In this document: positions 36,388 through 48,600 of the stretch, piece by piece
Numbering within the stretch: position 1 is the first letter of the stretch
Layout: every line of letters starts with the position of its first letter
NCBI GenBank assembly: GCA_003342895.1
Contig: PTFA01000111.1
Location: 346,199-410,198, forward strand
DNA length: 64,000 nt
DNA from: Casuarius casuarius
Lineage: Eukaryota > Chordata > Aves > Casuariiformes > Casuariidae
Direction of reading: 5' to 3'
The notes under the pieces: model-generated
What the model was told of the DNA's origin: nothing
The model's input: the letters and a program-made list of their open reading frames with translations, nothing else
Databases searched by the model: none
Position numbers and translations under genes: made by a program

Positions 36388-39300
36388 AAGGATGCCTTGC
36401 TTCATCTACTTTTCCAGTAACATTTGAAAGGTTGGTTTGAGACTTGAGTTTGTTTTCTCATGATTAAAAATAAACAAGCAAACACCAACATTCCCCTTAA
36501 ACCTCTTGGAACTTACGCAGAGAACATTGCCTAGAGCAGGGAGATGCCTCATTTCCTGAGATTTAGATCTTACATTCTGAGAAATTATTCTACATTAAAT
36601 ATTTCTTTTTAAAAAGAAAGGCTTTTAAAAAGTGTTTAATTGGCAAGATGGACAATGAGGAACATAAAAAGCCAAAGGGCTTTATTAATCAGTGCACTGT
36701 ATGACTTCATAGACATGCAGTATTTACCTCACCTGAAAATTTGATTCAGAGCATTATAGCATTGTGATATAAGAAGAACAGCAAAAAAATTTATATCTAC
36801 TAAAACATCAGCTAAAAGAAAGTCCAGTAAGACTATGCATATGAGAACTTAGTGGTCATGCTGTCTTACCATAGATCTTTCTTTGAGGGTGCATTTGTGC
36901 TGAATGACATTAAAAAGAACTTTTCAGCTAACTTCTTTGTTGTTGGGCATTGTAGTACAGGGCCAGTTCAAGGGCTTATACATAGCAATATTAAGTAGGG
37001 AATTCTGAGTTAATGCAAGTCATTATCAGCAGCTCATATAGGTAAGTATGAAGACATGGGGAAAAGAAAGAAAGAAAAAAAAGTTGTACCGTGATTAATT
37101 TTTTCCCACAAAATAAAAAATTGTTCAGATTTTCATACATCCAGAGCACACGGCATACTGCAAATGCATGTGTTGGGTGGGGGACAGAACATGTGCGATC
37201 TTGTATTGTATCTTGTATTGCAAAACACAGCTCTGAGAGAGCAAAGTCTGTTACTGTGCAATGATCATCTGTTGCACTGCAGTGATGTTTCACTGAGAAT
37301 CTGGAACTTCATGTGATGCTGGAGGAAGAGCAGTACAGATTTAACTACTGATTTCCTAATCATTATAAAAACTAAAGCATATCTGTCAGTGTCTGTAGCT
37401 GTAGAATGGGCAGTGTAATGTGCTAGAAGACATAAAGAGCTGTCAGACTTCTAATCTGTAAAGCTGATGAACTGTGTAAGGCTGGATATTAAAAAGACAG
37501 AGTTCTTTCCCAGTGTATCTCAGCTGGTATAAAATCTCATTTTGTCAGAGGACTAACCAAAAGGATCAAATTAATCTCTCGGTAATTAACAATACCTGTA
37601 TTCTGCAAACCATCTGAATAGTGAGCTCGCTTTTTATATAAAGATAACTATACGCCTCTTCCTCAGTGAACGCATTAGTAAAATTGCCAGGGCTCCCCCA
37701 CAACAAAGTATATCAGGTCCTTTCTAAAACACAGCAAGCAAGCCCTTATCCTGCAGCACCCCTCAGGTCCCTTTCCAGATGCTTCCCAGCTACTTTATTT
37801 AGCATCCATTTTTCCTGCAAAGCTCCAGCTCTGTGAATTGTCCAACAGCTTCAGCTATTCACCTGCCGGAATATCACTTTCCTCCCACTTTTAGAAAAAC
37901 ATGAGGTACAAAAGCTGTACCTGTAACATTCTCAAATTAAAATAGGTTGCAGTTAGTTCAAGTAAATACATGAACGTAATCACTACGAGTTTGATCTTCA
38001 TGCCAGACTCCTCTTCTGTTTCATCCTTCACCCAGCAGCCATCTATTCATCCTCTCATACTCATACGGACAACCGTAGCTCCAACAGATAGATAGCAGCC
38101 ATGGGATCAAATAAGAGTCTCTCAGTAAAACATATTAATCTTTCCAAGATGCAGCAACACTCTGGATATGGATGTTATTTCTGTTATAGTAGCACTATTC
38201 TTAATCATTGACGGCTAAATCCTGTTTTCTGATAAGCAGTTCTTGAAGTGAATAGAAGCTATTGCTGTGTTATTGCCTAGACCTTATTTTTATTGTATTT
38301 TACCTATGAGAGCAGCTTTATAGGTTTGCTGCTATTGTCGTCTCCTTTGTTCATGTTATTATGTTTCTTCTTTCCGTAGAAGAAGCTAAACAAACGTGTC
38401 CTTCATCATAAATTAGGGCTTTGTTGGACTCTCCTTGGCTTAGATGCCTTTAAGCACAACCCTTTGGGCTTAGCGTACTAATGTAAATTGCCCAAAGATA
38501 TTTCCTTTGAGTGTGCCATGTAGCCATTTTGAGTTCTCGAGTTCTAACTTATATCAGCTCTTAAACATTTTTACATAGTAGCAGATGAAAGCTGCAACTC
38601 ACTTTAAAATGATTTTCTTCTGATAATTGTTATTTGTTAGGTTAATTCCTTTCTTCTCATTTCATATATTTTTAGAGTCATTTAGAATTAACAGATTTTC
38701 TACTGATCTTATATAATGTAGGTATTGCAAATGTGTATACATATTTGTATAAATATTCAGCTCTTCAATAATTTAACAATTTGGGAAAGGTTTTGGTTGC
38801 TAAATTCTTGTAGAACTATATCTAGCATATCGAGAACACTATATGTTAACAATAAATAAAATCTATGTTTTCAAGAGTACATGCATGCCTCAAACAGATA
38901 ATAAAAATCTGCTATTTGTATGCAAAAATTTTTAGCTTTATTGTTCTTTTGGTGAAAATTTGTATTTTTCAGATATTTGTTTTAAGTATCTTGGTATCTT
39001 ACAATGTTATGTTGTTAAATCAGTCTAAAGACAGCACATGATGTCCCAATGTAGGTGGAAAATAACTGAGTGATATTCAAAGACATAATGTTAGTTTATG
39101 AGAATGGGTTGTTGCTAGAAAAGTCTTGCATAAAGTACTGTGCAGAACATGAAGTATTTGAGGTAAAACTATGAAGAAAAATAGTAATAGCAGTGATGTT
39201 CCAATCTTATGGATTTGAAACTGCAATGTTAAGTATCTGCTAAAACAAACAGGCTTGCAGAGTGCTGGATAGCTAATTATCATACTGAGCAACTGCTGGA

Positions 39301-39603
39301 GGAAAAATACAAGACACAGTGAAACGATGCTCAGGCTGCTGGAGACAAGACAGAAATCTCTTGCCTGAGTTCTTGTATGAGTTAGTGCATGTGATTTAAA
39401 GTTTTTTGGTATGAGAAGGTTCCACTTAATTCTGTTCAAAAGTGAAGTTAATCTGCTGAACAGTAACTGATGAAAAAGAATTATCTTCCTGAAGTCTTCA
39501 TCATCTTCAAAAAGAATTGATGATCATTTGAACAGTTTCCTTTAATTGTTGAAGAAACTCCCAAGTGGCATGAATTTCCAGTAATTTTAATCTACTTGAA
39601 TCC

Positions 39604-40638
39604 TTTTCCTGCATGAAATCAGTGAGTATAGAAACACTGCTGCCAAAATAGGAGGTACTGATGCAACGTCATGCCTCATATTTGGAAGTCCAAATGTATT
39701 TGGACTGTATTAACAGAAAAATGGAAGAACACGTTATCCTAGAAAATTTTTCCATCCGTGGCAATTTGATAGATGTAATGCAGACACCTGCTAAAGATTT
39801 AGATCAAGAGTCTCCTCACTTGCTGAACGTTCCATGTAATTTTCAGTTCATCCACACAGCAGTTGATATCACACTGGAGACAGAAGATAACGTTGACACA
39901 AACAAAATTACTGGTCTTTTTCTAAGCTATATTTGAAGGTCCTTGAAAACAGAAAAGCTTTATTTTGTTTTTTGTGAGAGAAATAGTATTGATTTGCATG
40001 TACTCGTTTTCCACTGGAGTCAGTATGAGATACAACTAACAACTGAGAGAGCAACACACTTCAGAATGTGACAAAGCATAGGCACTTGGCCAAAGATGAC
40101 AAAAAAACAGAGAGAAATATATTCAGATTTTTTTTTCTTCTGACCTTTTGGCCTACAAAAAAATGCATTTTATTAATACAAAACAAATTGAGGACAATTA
40201 TTCCTTTCCTCCATAAAGTGGATGCAATCATCTTGAGTGAAATGAATATATCTGCAAGATTCAGACAGCAGTTTTCCTGATACTGAGGCAAACAGAAGAC
40301 ACCAAAATGCAAAGGAATTATAAGCAACTTCTGCAAATATTTTCAGACAAGTTTGAACCACCCAGAAAGAAAACTACACCCAGGAATTTGCTCATAAATG
40401 GCGCTCTCCATCCATTTTTCAAAAAGAACTTTAAGACACACAACATGCTAATGAAGTATTCCAAATTGTTAATCTGAAAATTGAAAGTGAGTTTGATCTT
40501 TACATGGCAAGAAGTACACTTAAAAATAAAGAAATAGTCATGCAAAGTAAAAGTGAAAAGCAGCCATTTCCTAAACTCAGTAGTCTGGAATTGCATGCAC
40601 TGCCCAAGAACACTGAGCATTCATTTGGTTTATCTTAA
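39604..40638 (+). pseudogene. Coding-like, frame-switching tract, possibly a decayed coding sequence
   Basis: This is a weak candidate. The first open segment, at 39661-39936, runs in one frame upstream to about 39604 with a single in-frame stop. A second, ending at 40280, contains FLHKVDAIILSEMNISARF. A third, in another frame (40241-40474), contains NLLINGALHPFFKKNF. A fourth (40435-40635) contains VNLKIESEFDLYMARSTL. The overlaps of segments 2/3 and 3/4 would need one frameshift each, and together they read like eroded protein sequence without introns. The tract lies antisense inside the STS intron. I do not recognise the protein. Open frames of this length also arise by chance in AT-rich DNA, and no poly-A tail or target duplication is visible. 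Confidence 0.2.
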
Positions 40639-42160
40639 AAAGTTCAGGACAAAGATGAATTAAGCTTCCATACAGGTGTCTCAAATAGTTGAATATTTTT
40701 ACTTCACCAAAGTTACTAGGATACTTACAAATGTTTCTGGAAGGATCTTTTTGTTTTATTTTGAAAATTTCATCAGTTAAGTGCAAATGACAACATAGCA
40801 TAGGGTTTTGGTTTTTTGTTAGACTCAAAAACTGGAATGAGAGAAAAGCAATGTTTCTAAATAATATGGTGCAAAAATTTCAGTAGCTATCCTAAATATT
40901 AGAAAAATAATTATTTCTGAATGTCTGAATTCTGTTTTTATTGTACAGATTATAGTATGTGTAATTTAGCATCTGAAATATATGACATTAATTTTGGTCC
41001 CACTGATAGATAATGCATGTTATAGCCAATAATATATGACAATTCAATCTCCTTACTTTTATTAGAAAGAAAAGTTGGAAAATGAGGAAAAAATTGTGCA
41101 GGTATTAAACCAGTTAGGACTATAAGGGCTGTTACATGACAGGTGGGGGGTGGCCCAACTTTCAGCTGGAAATTGAATCATGAGAGGCAAAGAAAGTTCA
41201 GGTGTTATGTGCCTATCATTTGAAACCTATACACTTGAAGAAATGGAAAACAGTAGCCTACTTACGGTGTCTGTGATCCAGAACAATATGATTCATGAGC
41301 GTACATACAAACAGTGCAGTGGACCCTGCTCCCCCTTTCCACCCCTAAAATCCTGAATTAAACCTAAACACAGAAAGGACATATCACAGGATGTTCTCTT
41401 ACAGATGACAAGCAGGTAATCTCACATAAATTTGTTCCTAGAAGATTTCTAGAAGTCTATTATCTGTTCTCCAATGGACTTGTTTAAGTTTTAAGTATTT
41501 CACAGAAGTCCAGTAACCTGCCAGTATGGACTTCTATGCAAAAATAAAAGTTTATTTTACGGTTCTCCAGACAGTATAAATGCTTCAGCTTGAAGTGAAG
41601 ACTAGTTTAAGAAAAGCAATGAGAATCTTTTTTTGTCCTCAGGCGGTATGCAGGTTGGACACAGACTTCAGCAATTCTCCAGAGCAAACCAGCTATTCTC
41701 CAGATCACAGTAAGGGGTGGAAAAAATAAACAGCCTTGACTCTGTCCCACTTTCCAGCGAAAGAAAGGCAGGGGTGTGGCGGAGTGGAAAACAGTCTTCA
41801 CACCTATCTGCTATAATCTACCTTCCTACTAAAGAGAAAGGTCTCCTGGAGCTCTAAATGGGGTGAATACATTTTAACCTTCCTTATTTGGGACTTAAAT
41901 GAAGAAAGCTCAGCATCATTTCAATGAGAGGTTACTTCAGGACTATCATTCAATTAATAAAAAATACTTCCGTCTAGTGAACCCTCATTCAGTCATGCAT
42001 GAAGTAATCCACATAAGCAAAGTTTGTAATGTTTAGATTGTTTTTTTTCATGAGGAATGGTAAACTGGAGCTGCATACCGCAGGCTGTGGCTTGTGACTT
42101 CCACATAGTGACCATTCCTGCTCCTTAGTTTGTAATCTAAACCAGGAGAAAGGTGTGTGC

Positions 42161-42205
42161 AAAGAAAAAAAAAGAGAAAAGAAAGAGAAAAAAAGAGAAA
42201 AAAAG
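42161..42205. repeat. Polypurine (A/G) simple tract
   Basis: About 45 bases are purely A and G, with AAAAAGAG-like units. On the minus strand it produces the Phe/Ser-rich part of a chance open frame (42264-41989). Confidence 0.85.
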
Positions 42206-45174
42206 TAACTTCTTTTTATGTTTACTACTGCTTTAGTTAATACTTTAAAAAATGCTCTCATCATGGTGATCCCATGTATCCATACTTAGAGCATCAGTTG
42301 AAATATTTTGATTCAGATATTAAAAAGGTACTAGTCAGGTGTCATAAAAACTGTTAAATTTAAGGAAAAATATTTTGAGAGTCTGTTATTGCTTCCTGTG
42401 TCCTGAGAGCTTAGATAATTCTTGGGTCAAGTTTTGAGATTTTAACCTCGCTTACTGTGCAAGAAATTTTAAAGTCTTTTAGAAATCTAGAAGCTTCATA
42501 AAATTCACTCAGAAAAGTCAACAAAAGGTTCAAAAGTATTTCTGATTAGCATTCGCCCACCAGAACTAAAACTGTTGGAAAGAGCAATTANTTTTTACGT
42601 TCATAAAACTTTTACTTTACTTTTGCTTTACTGCTGTTATTTAAAACTAGAAACAATGCATACTTACAAAAATTGGACAATGTCTCTTTTACTTGATGAC
42701 ACAGACACTGAGATTATGCATTTCCGGTAGAGCACAGCTAGGCCAGGATTTCTGATTCCCAGAAACCAAAACCTATCTGTACAAGGACCTGTTGCAAAAA
42801 GTATACCATTTCCAGTAGAGAAGGTCTCTATTTCAATTTAACCCAAGTAACTAGTAAGTTGGGTTTATGCTCTTACTATTATTAAGAGCAGGGTAAATAT
42901 TAAAAAAATAATAATTCTTTTTTTTTCTTTTATTTAGCTTTCTCTCCCAGAGTAGGTAGGTGAATACTGGTACAGAATGGAGCAGTCTAAGTCGCAGGGT
43001 ATAAATAGCTCTAACTGATAGCCCAACAATAACTCTGTCTCCACTGTCACAGAGCAGAGCCAAGAAAATACTGTAAGAGTGTTTGTCATGCTTGTCAGAG
43101 GAAACACTTTTCTACCTAAAATATTGTTAGCAGAAATATGTATCAGTTGATTAGGTCAATTTTCTTGAGCTTGATATAAACAGTTTTATGGTGTCTGTTC
43201 AAGCTAGAAATGTTCTTCTCCCTTTCTCAGTTACGTTATTTCACACTTACCAAATAAGAAGCCCATACTATGTCACCCAAATTCAGCTGCAGCTGCTCTG
43301 ATGTGAGGCTCAGATAGCAAATTAAAATACATAATGAGACAGCTTAAGTAAATGACACTTGATGCCTCTTCTGCTTCTTCCAGCTGTTGTGTTTGGTGAG
43401 TCAAACACCAAGTAGGGATTTAGGAGTGAGTCTGGGATTTTTGGAGGCTTTTCTTGTTTGTGGTGCCTCCATGAAGGAAGAAAATGGACAAGATCAGGTG
43501 GAAATCAAAAAAAATAACAAGAAGGCAAACAAGGAGTGAAGAGGATGCTTAGAAAGCAAGTTAGGAAGTAGGGGAAAGAAAATATCTTCAATAATCAAGA
43601 ATAAGATGAAACGATCCTAATGGACTTCAGCAAGAAACAATGAGTGACTCAGATGTTTCATACAGTGCAAAAAGATATGTCTTCTTGATGTCATCAAAAA
43701 AGAAAACCAGGAACAACAGAAAAANAAAAGAAAAAGAAGAAAACTATTGGAAGAGAAAAGAAGTCTCTTAGAGAGGACATTGGAAGTGAACAGACTTGTG
43801 GAACTAAGAGAAAAAACACACGACAGGAAAATCCTCCTGAAGGTCAAAATGTTTATTGCAGTTTCTGCATTTGCAGAAAAGAAAGACTCACACAAGGATT
43901 TGATCTATTTAAGAGGATCAAAAGGAGGTTCACCTTCAGTGAGACTAGAAGCACAGAAATGGGAAGAGAAAGATAGAAAAACAGATGGGAAAAGGCACAG
44001 CTCAGAGGGGAGAAAGGGGCTGGCCTTCTTCCATCAAAAATGTGACATAGGTGAGCTGAAGATTCATGAATTACAACTGAATAAAGAGTGAATTTTCTTC
44101 CTTGGCCTACACATTTTGAATTAGAAACTTATTGTTATTTAAGTCCTTTCTTCATGTGATTTTGCAGATGAAGCTGTGGAGAAGAGAAATAAATCCCCAT
44201 CACACTGACACTTTAAGCTTTATCATGTATGGTAACCCTCAAAACCACAAAAGTGGTCTGGAACACTTGTCTTCTACCGTTCAGGAAATCTCAAGCAAAA
44301 ATTTTGCAGTGGATTATAACATGTAAATATGTAAGCATCAGTAAAGTATATGTCTATGTATCTATGGAATGTTGTTATGCATTGTTACACATTTCTATAT
44401 GTTGTCTCTGTTAGGTTACACCGCCACTGCATATTGGTACTAAGACAAAGGTTGGTGACAAAGAATGAGGTTTTAGGAGATTTATAAAGTAATTGTGGGG
44501 GAGGACCCCAATGTCTCTACAGTAAGAGTTGCCCCAATCACCAGCAGCATTTATTTGTAAGAAAGAAAGAATAAAAGAATTCTCAGGGAGCTAATAGTTG
44601 ATGGCTATAGTAAATGTCCTATTTTAGTTTTGTGTTAAAAGAAAAACTGTGTGTATGAAACAAGTGGCTCTTTCTTAATTACATTTTAAGTATCTTTATG
44701 CCATTTTAACTCAAATCAGAATTTGGATCTAGTACATCTTTTTCTTTTCTGACCATTCTTGTCAGTTCTTTTATGATACTGACGTATGGAAAAAATGCCA
44801 TTCTATACTGCAAAAACAAAGCATTCTTTTTATTTGACTATATGGTCTAAACTAACTTGTTTCTTACATACCCTTAATTGAATCTCTCCTGATTTAAAAG
44901 AAAAATGACACTGATCAAATTACATAATCTTAAAATTCCCAGTCAGCAAATTCAAACTTCAAAAGGAACAAGACTCCCATAGTATCATTCCTGATACTTA
45001 GCAAAATATTCATGTTTGACATATTGTGAAAAGGTGGCAAGGTGACAGAAGAATTCTGCGTGTTTCTTTGTTGACTATGGCGATTAGCTCAGATGTAGTG
45101 GTTTACACTGTAGATGTCTACATGTCATCATCACCATCCTCAATATTTGCAAGAAAAATGAGGTTGTCTAGGCC

Positions 45175-45615
45175 ATGAGAGCACTGACTGCCCTCACTGT
45201 CCCCGCCCAGTCTCCCCCCCTGGGTTTTCCCCCACTCCCTAGGCCCAGGCCCCCATTTCAGCCCAGCCTGGGCCTGTCAGTCCCTGTCCCATGATGCCAT
45301 AGAAGTACCAGCTCCCAATCCTGTCACTGGATAGACCTAGGTTGTAGCCTTGCTTCCAGCTCTGTCTCTGGTCCCGCCNCCTGCTGCTCCTGACTGGACT
45401 CTGCAGATGGACCTTGGACCTGAATCATCACCTCACCTTGTCAGGGACCATTGATGGACCCTGTCACCAGCACCCAGCTCTGTCCACCCCTCTTGGGTAC
45501 GGCAGGACTGTGCCCTGGTGAGCGAGGGCACTGCTGGTGCTGGGGTCACTGGTGGCTCCTGGCTTGTCCTGCCTCGAGAAGCAGCCCTGCTCCTGCTGCT
45601 CCCTGACAAGAGGTA
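45175..45615. other. GC-rich block in the intron, unclassified (possible interspersed repeat)
   Basis: About 440 GC-rich bases interrupt AT-rich intron sequence with fairly sharp edges. The first part is a C-rich run, and the rest is rich in CTGCTCCTG, CACTGG and GACC words. It contains one N (45379). No coding frame with recognisable motifs exists on either strand. The edges and composition suggest an inserted element, for example a solitary LTR or an unclassified repeat. I cannot identify LTR ends or a target duplication. Confidence 0.4.
45229..45254 (-). other. G-quadruplex motif on the minus strand
   Basis: The plus strand has C runs at 45229-45233, 45237-45239, 45244-45246 and 45250-45254, with loops of 3, 4 and 3 bases. 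The minus strand, which is the STS sense strand, therefore carries four G runs. If transcribed, the intronic RNA could also fold this way. Confidence 0.6.
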
Positions 45616-48600
45616 ACCAGCTACATACCACTCTAATCCATACTACAATTACCTGTAAATAATTGTTCTTCAAAGACTTCCTAGAAACATGCTTTGTTTC
45701 AGGCATCAGAATTAATGATGTTTTTAAAATGATATGGTTCAGTTTCTTTCTTTTCAGCTCTCTATGTAATTACTGTCTAGTGCCCTTTATGATTTCAATG
45801 TAAAATCAGACCTTTTGCTCCTTAACTGTCTCTTTATACTGCAAAAAATAATCTAACAGAAATCAAAGACACTAGGAGAGCTTGCGTGCACTAAAATTAG
45901 AGGAGTTCTGGTAAAAAGGATTATTCTTGTGGTCTTTCAGAGAGTCACTTTTAGAGCAAGACAGCACTTCAAATCACGGAGTCAAACTTCCTGTCACTCC
46001 AGTGTCCTCTAGTCCACCTTTAACTTAACTTTCTAAGAACAAATATCTATTTACAAGGTGCTGCCGCTTGTGAAAGATCCCAAAGTATTCACAGACAGTG
46101 GGTCAAATACCTCCTCCTCTCAAGTATATGCAAAGTCTACATATTTAACTGAGGTGGCTAGAAAATACAGAGGGAGGTTTGTGGACTTTTAATTAAAAGT
46201 TCCTTTTTCATATAGACTGTTTGTGTACACTTTCTTAATGAGTCCTATTCATCCTTAAGAATCACTCAATGACCTTTGAAATATGGTCATGAGCTAAAGT
46301 CCACTCTGTGCTATGCTGAGTACATCTGAAGTGATTTTGCTTATGCAAGATCCATCTCCTTCTCATATAAATATATGCATTTTACTCTGTACCAGTTGTA
46401 GCAAATAAGAACAAAAAACTCATTTCAGATACTTCAAATTAATTTCTTTTTTGTCATTTAGTTCATCCTCCTGCCACTGCATGATTGTTCCCCATAGTGT
46501 ATTTTTAGAGCTGTCTCGATGGATGGTGTCTTCTATTGTAACTTTTGTGCTACTATCATTCATTTCCTTTATTGCAGAAGACAAAGACACATTTTATTGG
46601 CAAACTCCTTTCACTTAATTTTTTATCTAGCAACTTTTTCAAATACATATCCTCATCTTCATGAATTCCTGCTGCAGTTTAAATAAAGATTTTAGCAGAC
46701 GTAATTATCTCAGAGTTCATGTGGATTGCCCCATTCCCTCACACACCTGTTGCATTGTCTATTCTAAATTCCATTTCTGTACCATCTGTAGAGCTGTGGT
46801 TCACTGAAGTGAATGTTAAAATTCCCCTGAATTTGAGAGGGTGATTTCATATTGTGTGTTCTATTTGCCTTCAGTAAAGCAAAGTATTTATATTTTAGCT
46901 TACGCATTCAGATAATACTCTCATGCTTATACTTATAAAGTAGTGACTGAAGCTACTTGTGTGCTCAACTAACAGTTTACACAAGGATCTAAATCTAAAT
47001 CTAAGCTCAAATCCCATCATATCTCCTATTTCAAGTATCTTAGAAAAAAAAATAGTCAAAAAGTTGAGTAAATTTATGTTTAAGGGGATCTGTGCTGCTG
47101 CTTGCTTAAAACTATTTTCTTCACTACACTGATACTGATAGATATATTCTGAGTGATTTATTTAATGTCTCATAATCTGGAGGAAGAAGAAACCTGAATC
47201 TAGTTTTACCAAGTCTAAGGCAAGTGTCCNTCACTCTCGACAACTCTTCCTTTTAAAAAAAACAGTGTTCAGCATTCAAATCCTAGAGCTCTGAAGACTG
47301 AACTCATGTCTGCTTAGCAACATCTTCTATCAATTTTTGTTGGTATAGTCTGGAGACAAAAGGTCATAGCCGGATGGCCTAAACTCTATCAATCTCTGTC
47401 TGCTGAGGATATCAATCAAAATTTAGATTGCCTGAATGTGACCTACAACTTCAAGTACTTTCAGTTGAAAATACAGCAAACTTATTTGACTCTGAATCTC
47501 TTATAAGGAGTTATATACAAGTCTTCTTAGATTATTAAACAATAGTTAAGCATCAAAGAATACTAAGAACTGAATGAACCAGATACATCATTTGGTTACT
47601 GACATGAAGTTATTGTTTAAATGTAGTTCTGCATTAGAGTTTTCTGGGCAAGTAATCATGTTTTTATTATATGCCTGCATACACTTTAAAGTCAAACAGG
47701 CAAACATATCAGCCTCTCGGAAATTACATCCTGTCCTCAATAAATTGCCAATCCTTGTTTTGTCATGGATGTGCACTGAGGACTAGAGTGAATAAGGAAA
47801 CATGGCGATAACCGAAAATGATTCAGAAACTTATCTCTCACTTTCATATACTAAGATCCTTAAAATATTCATTGATGCCTAACTCTTAAGGTAAATTCCT
47901 TGGTTATCCAAGCTCCCATCTGTAAAATCTTGTGGCCTTTTCTCCTCTGGGATATACACAGATATATACAGCTATGTCCAGGGAAGTCCAGGTGTTACTG
48001 AGCTACATGGTAGGCATAAGCCTTCGTATAATATTTGGACAAAGCCTTTCCCATCTCTTGGAGCTGGCACAAACAGAACTAGGCTGGAGAGATTTGGCAA
48101 CATAGAATAGTCTAACATAATGGCCAGAGGGCTCAGCTGAGATGCAACCAACATTGAAGAGAGTTCATCCCAAACCGGAAACAAGCAGCAAAGGAGCTAG
48201 CAAATTCCAGAATGCTTGCTTCCCTAGCCATTGTCTTTCACCCTCTCCATTTACATCTCCTTACACTTTTATATGTAAAATAGAAAAAATTGCTAAGATT
48301 TCAGTCCTTCGGTTGATTTTTTTTCCTTTAAGAATGACTATAACCCAGATTTTAATATAAGACTTTTAGCTAATCACTTTCATGGATCAGTAAGGATTTC
48401 TTTTCCACAATATGTGAGTGACAAAATGAATTCTGGTAACTTTATCCACCGATTCCTGAAGCACAGTTGTAGGAACACTTTCATGTTGGTAGACCACTGC
48501 TGTGAAAGAGGTGGCAGAGATAATCTTTATTAGCCAGTGTGCCTTGCTTTTTCCTATATAGTATCAAGGATAATTCTCCTTATGGGATCATACAGAGCAC

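Noticed and set aside
43650..44091. Lys/Glu/Arg-rich plus-strand open frame of about 147 codons, coiled-coil-like
   Set aside because: The DNA is A/G-rich, which removes stop codons on one strand and mimics charged coiled coils. There is no ATG near the start, an N interrupts it, and I see no homology.
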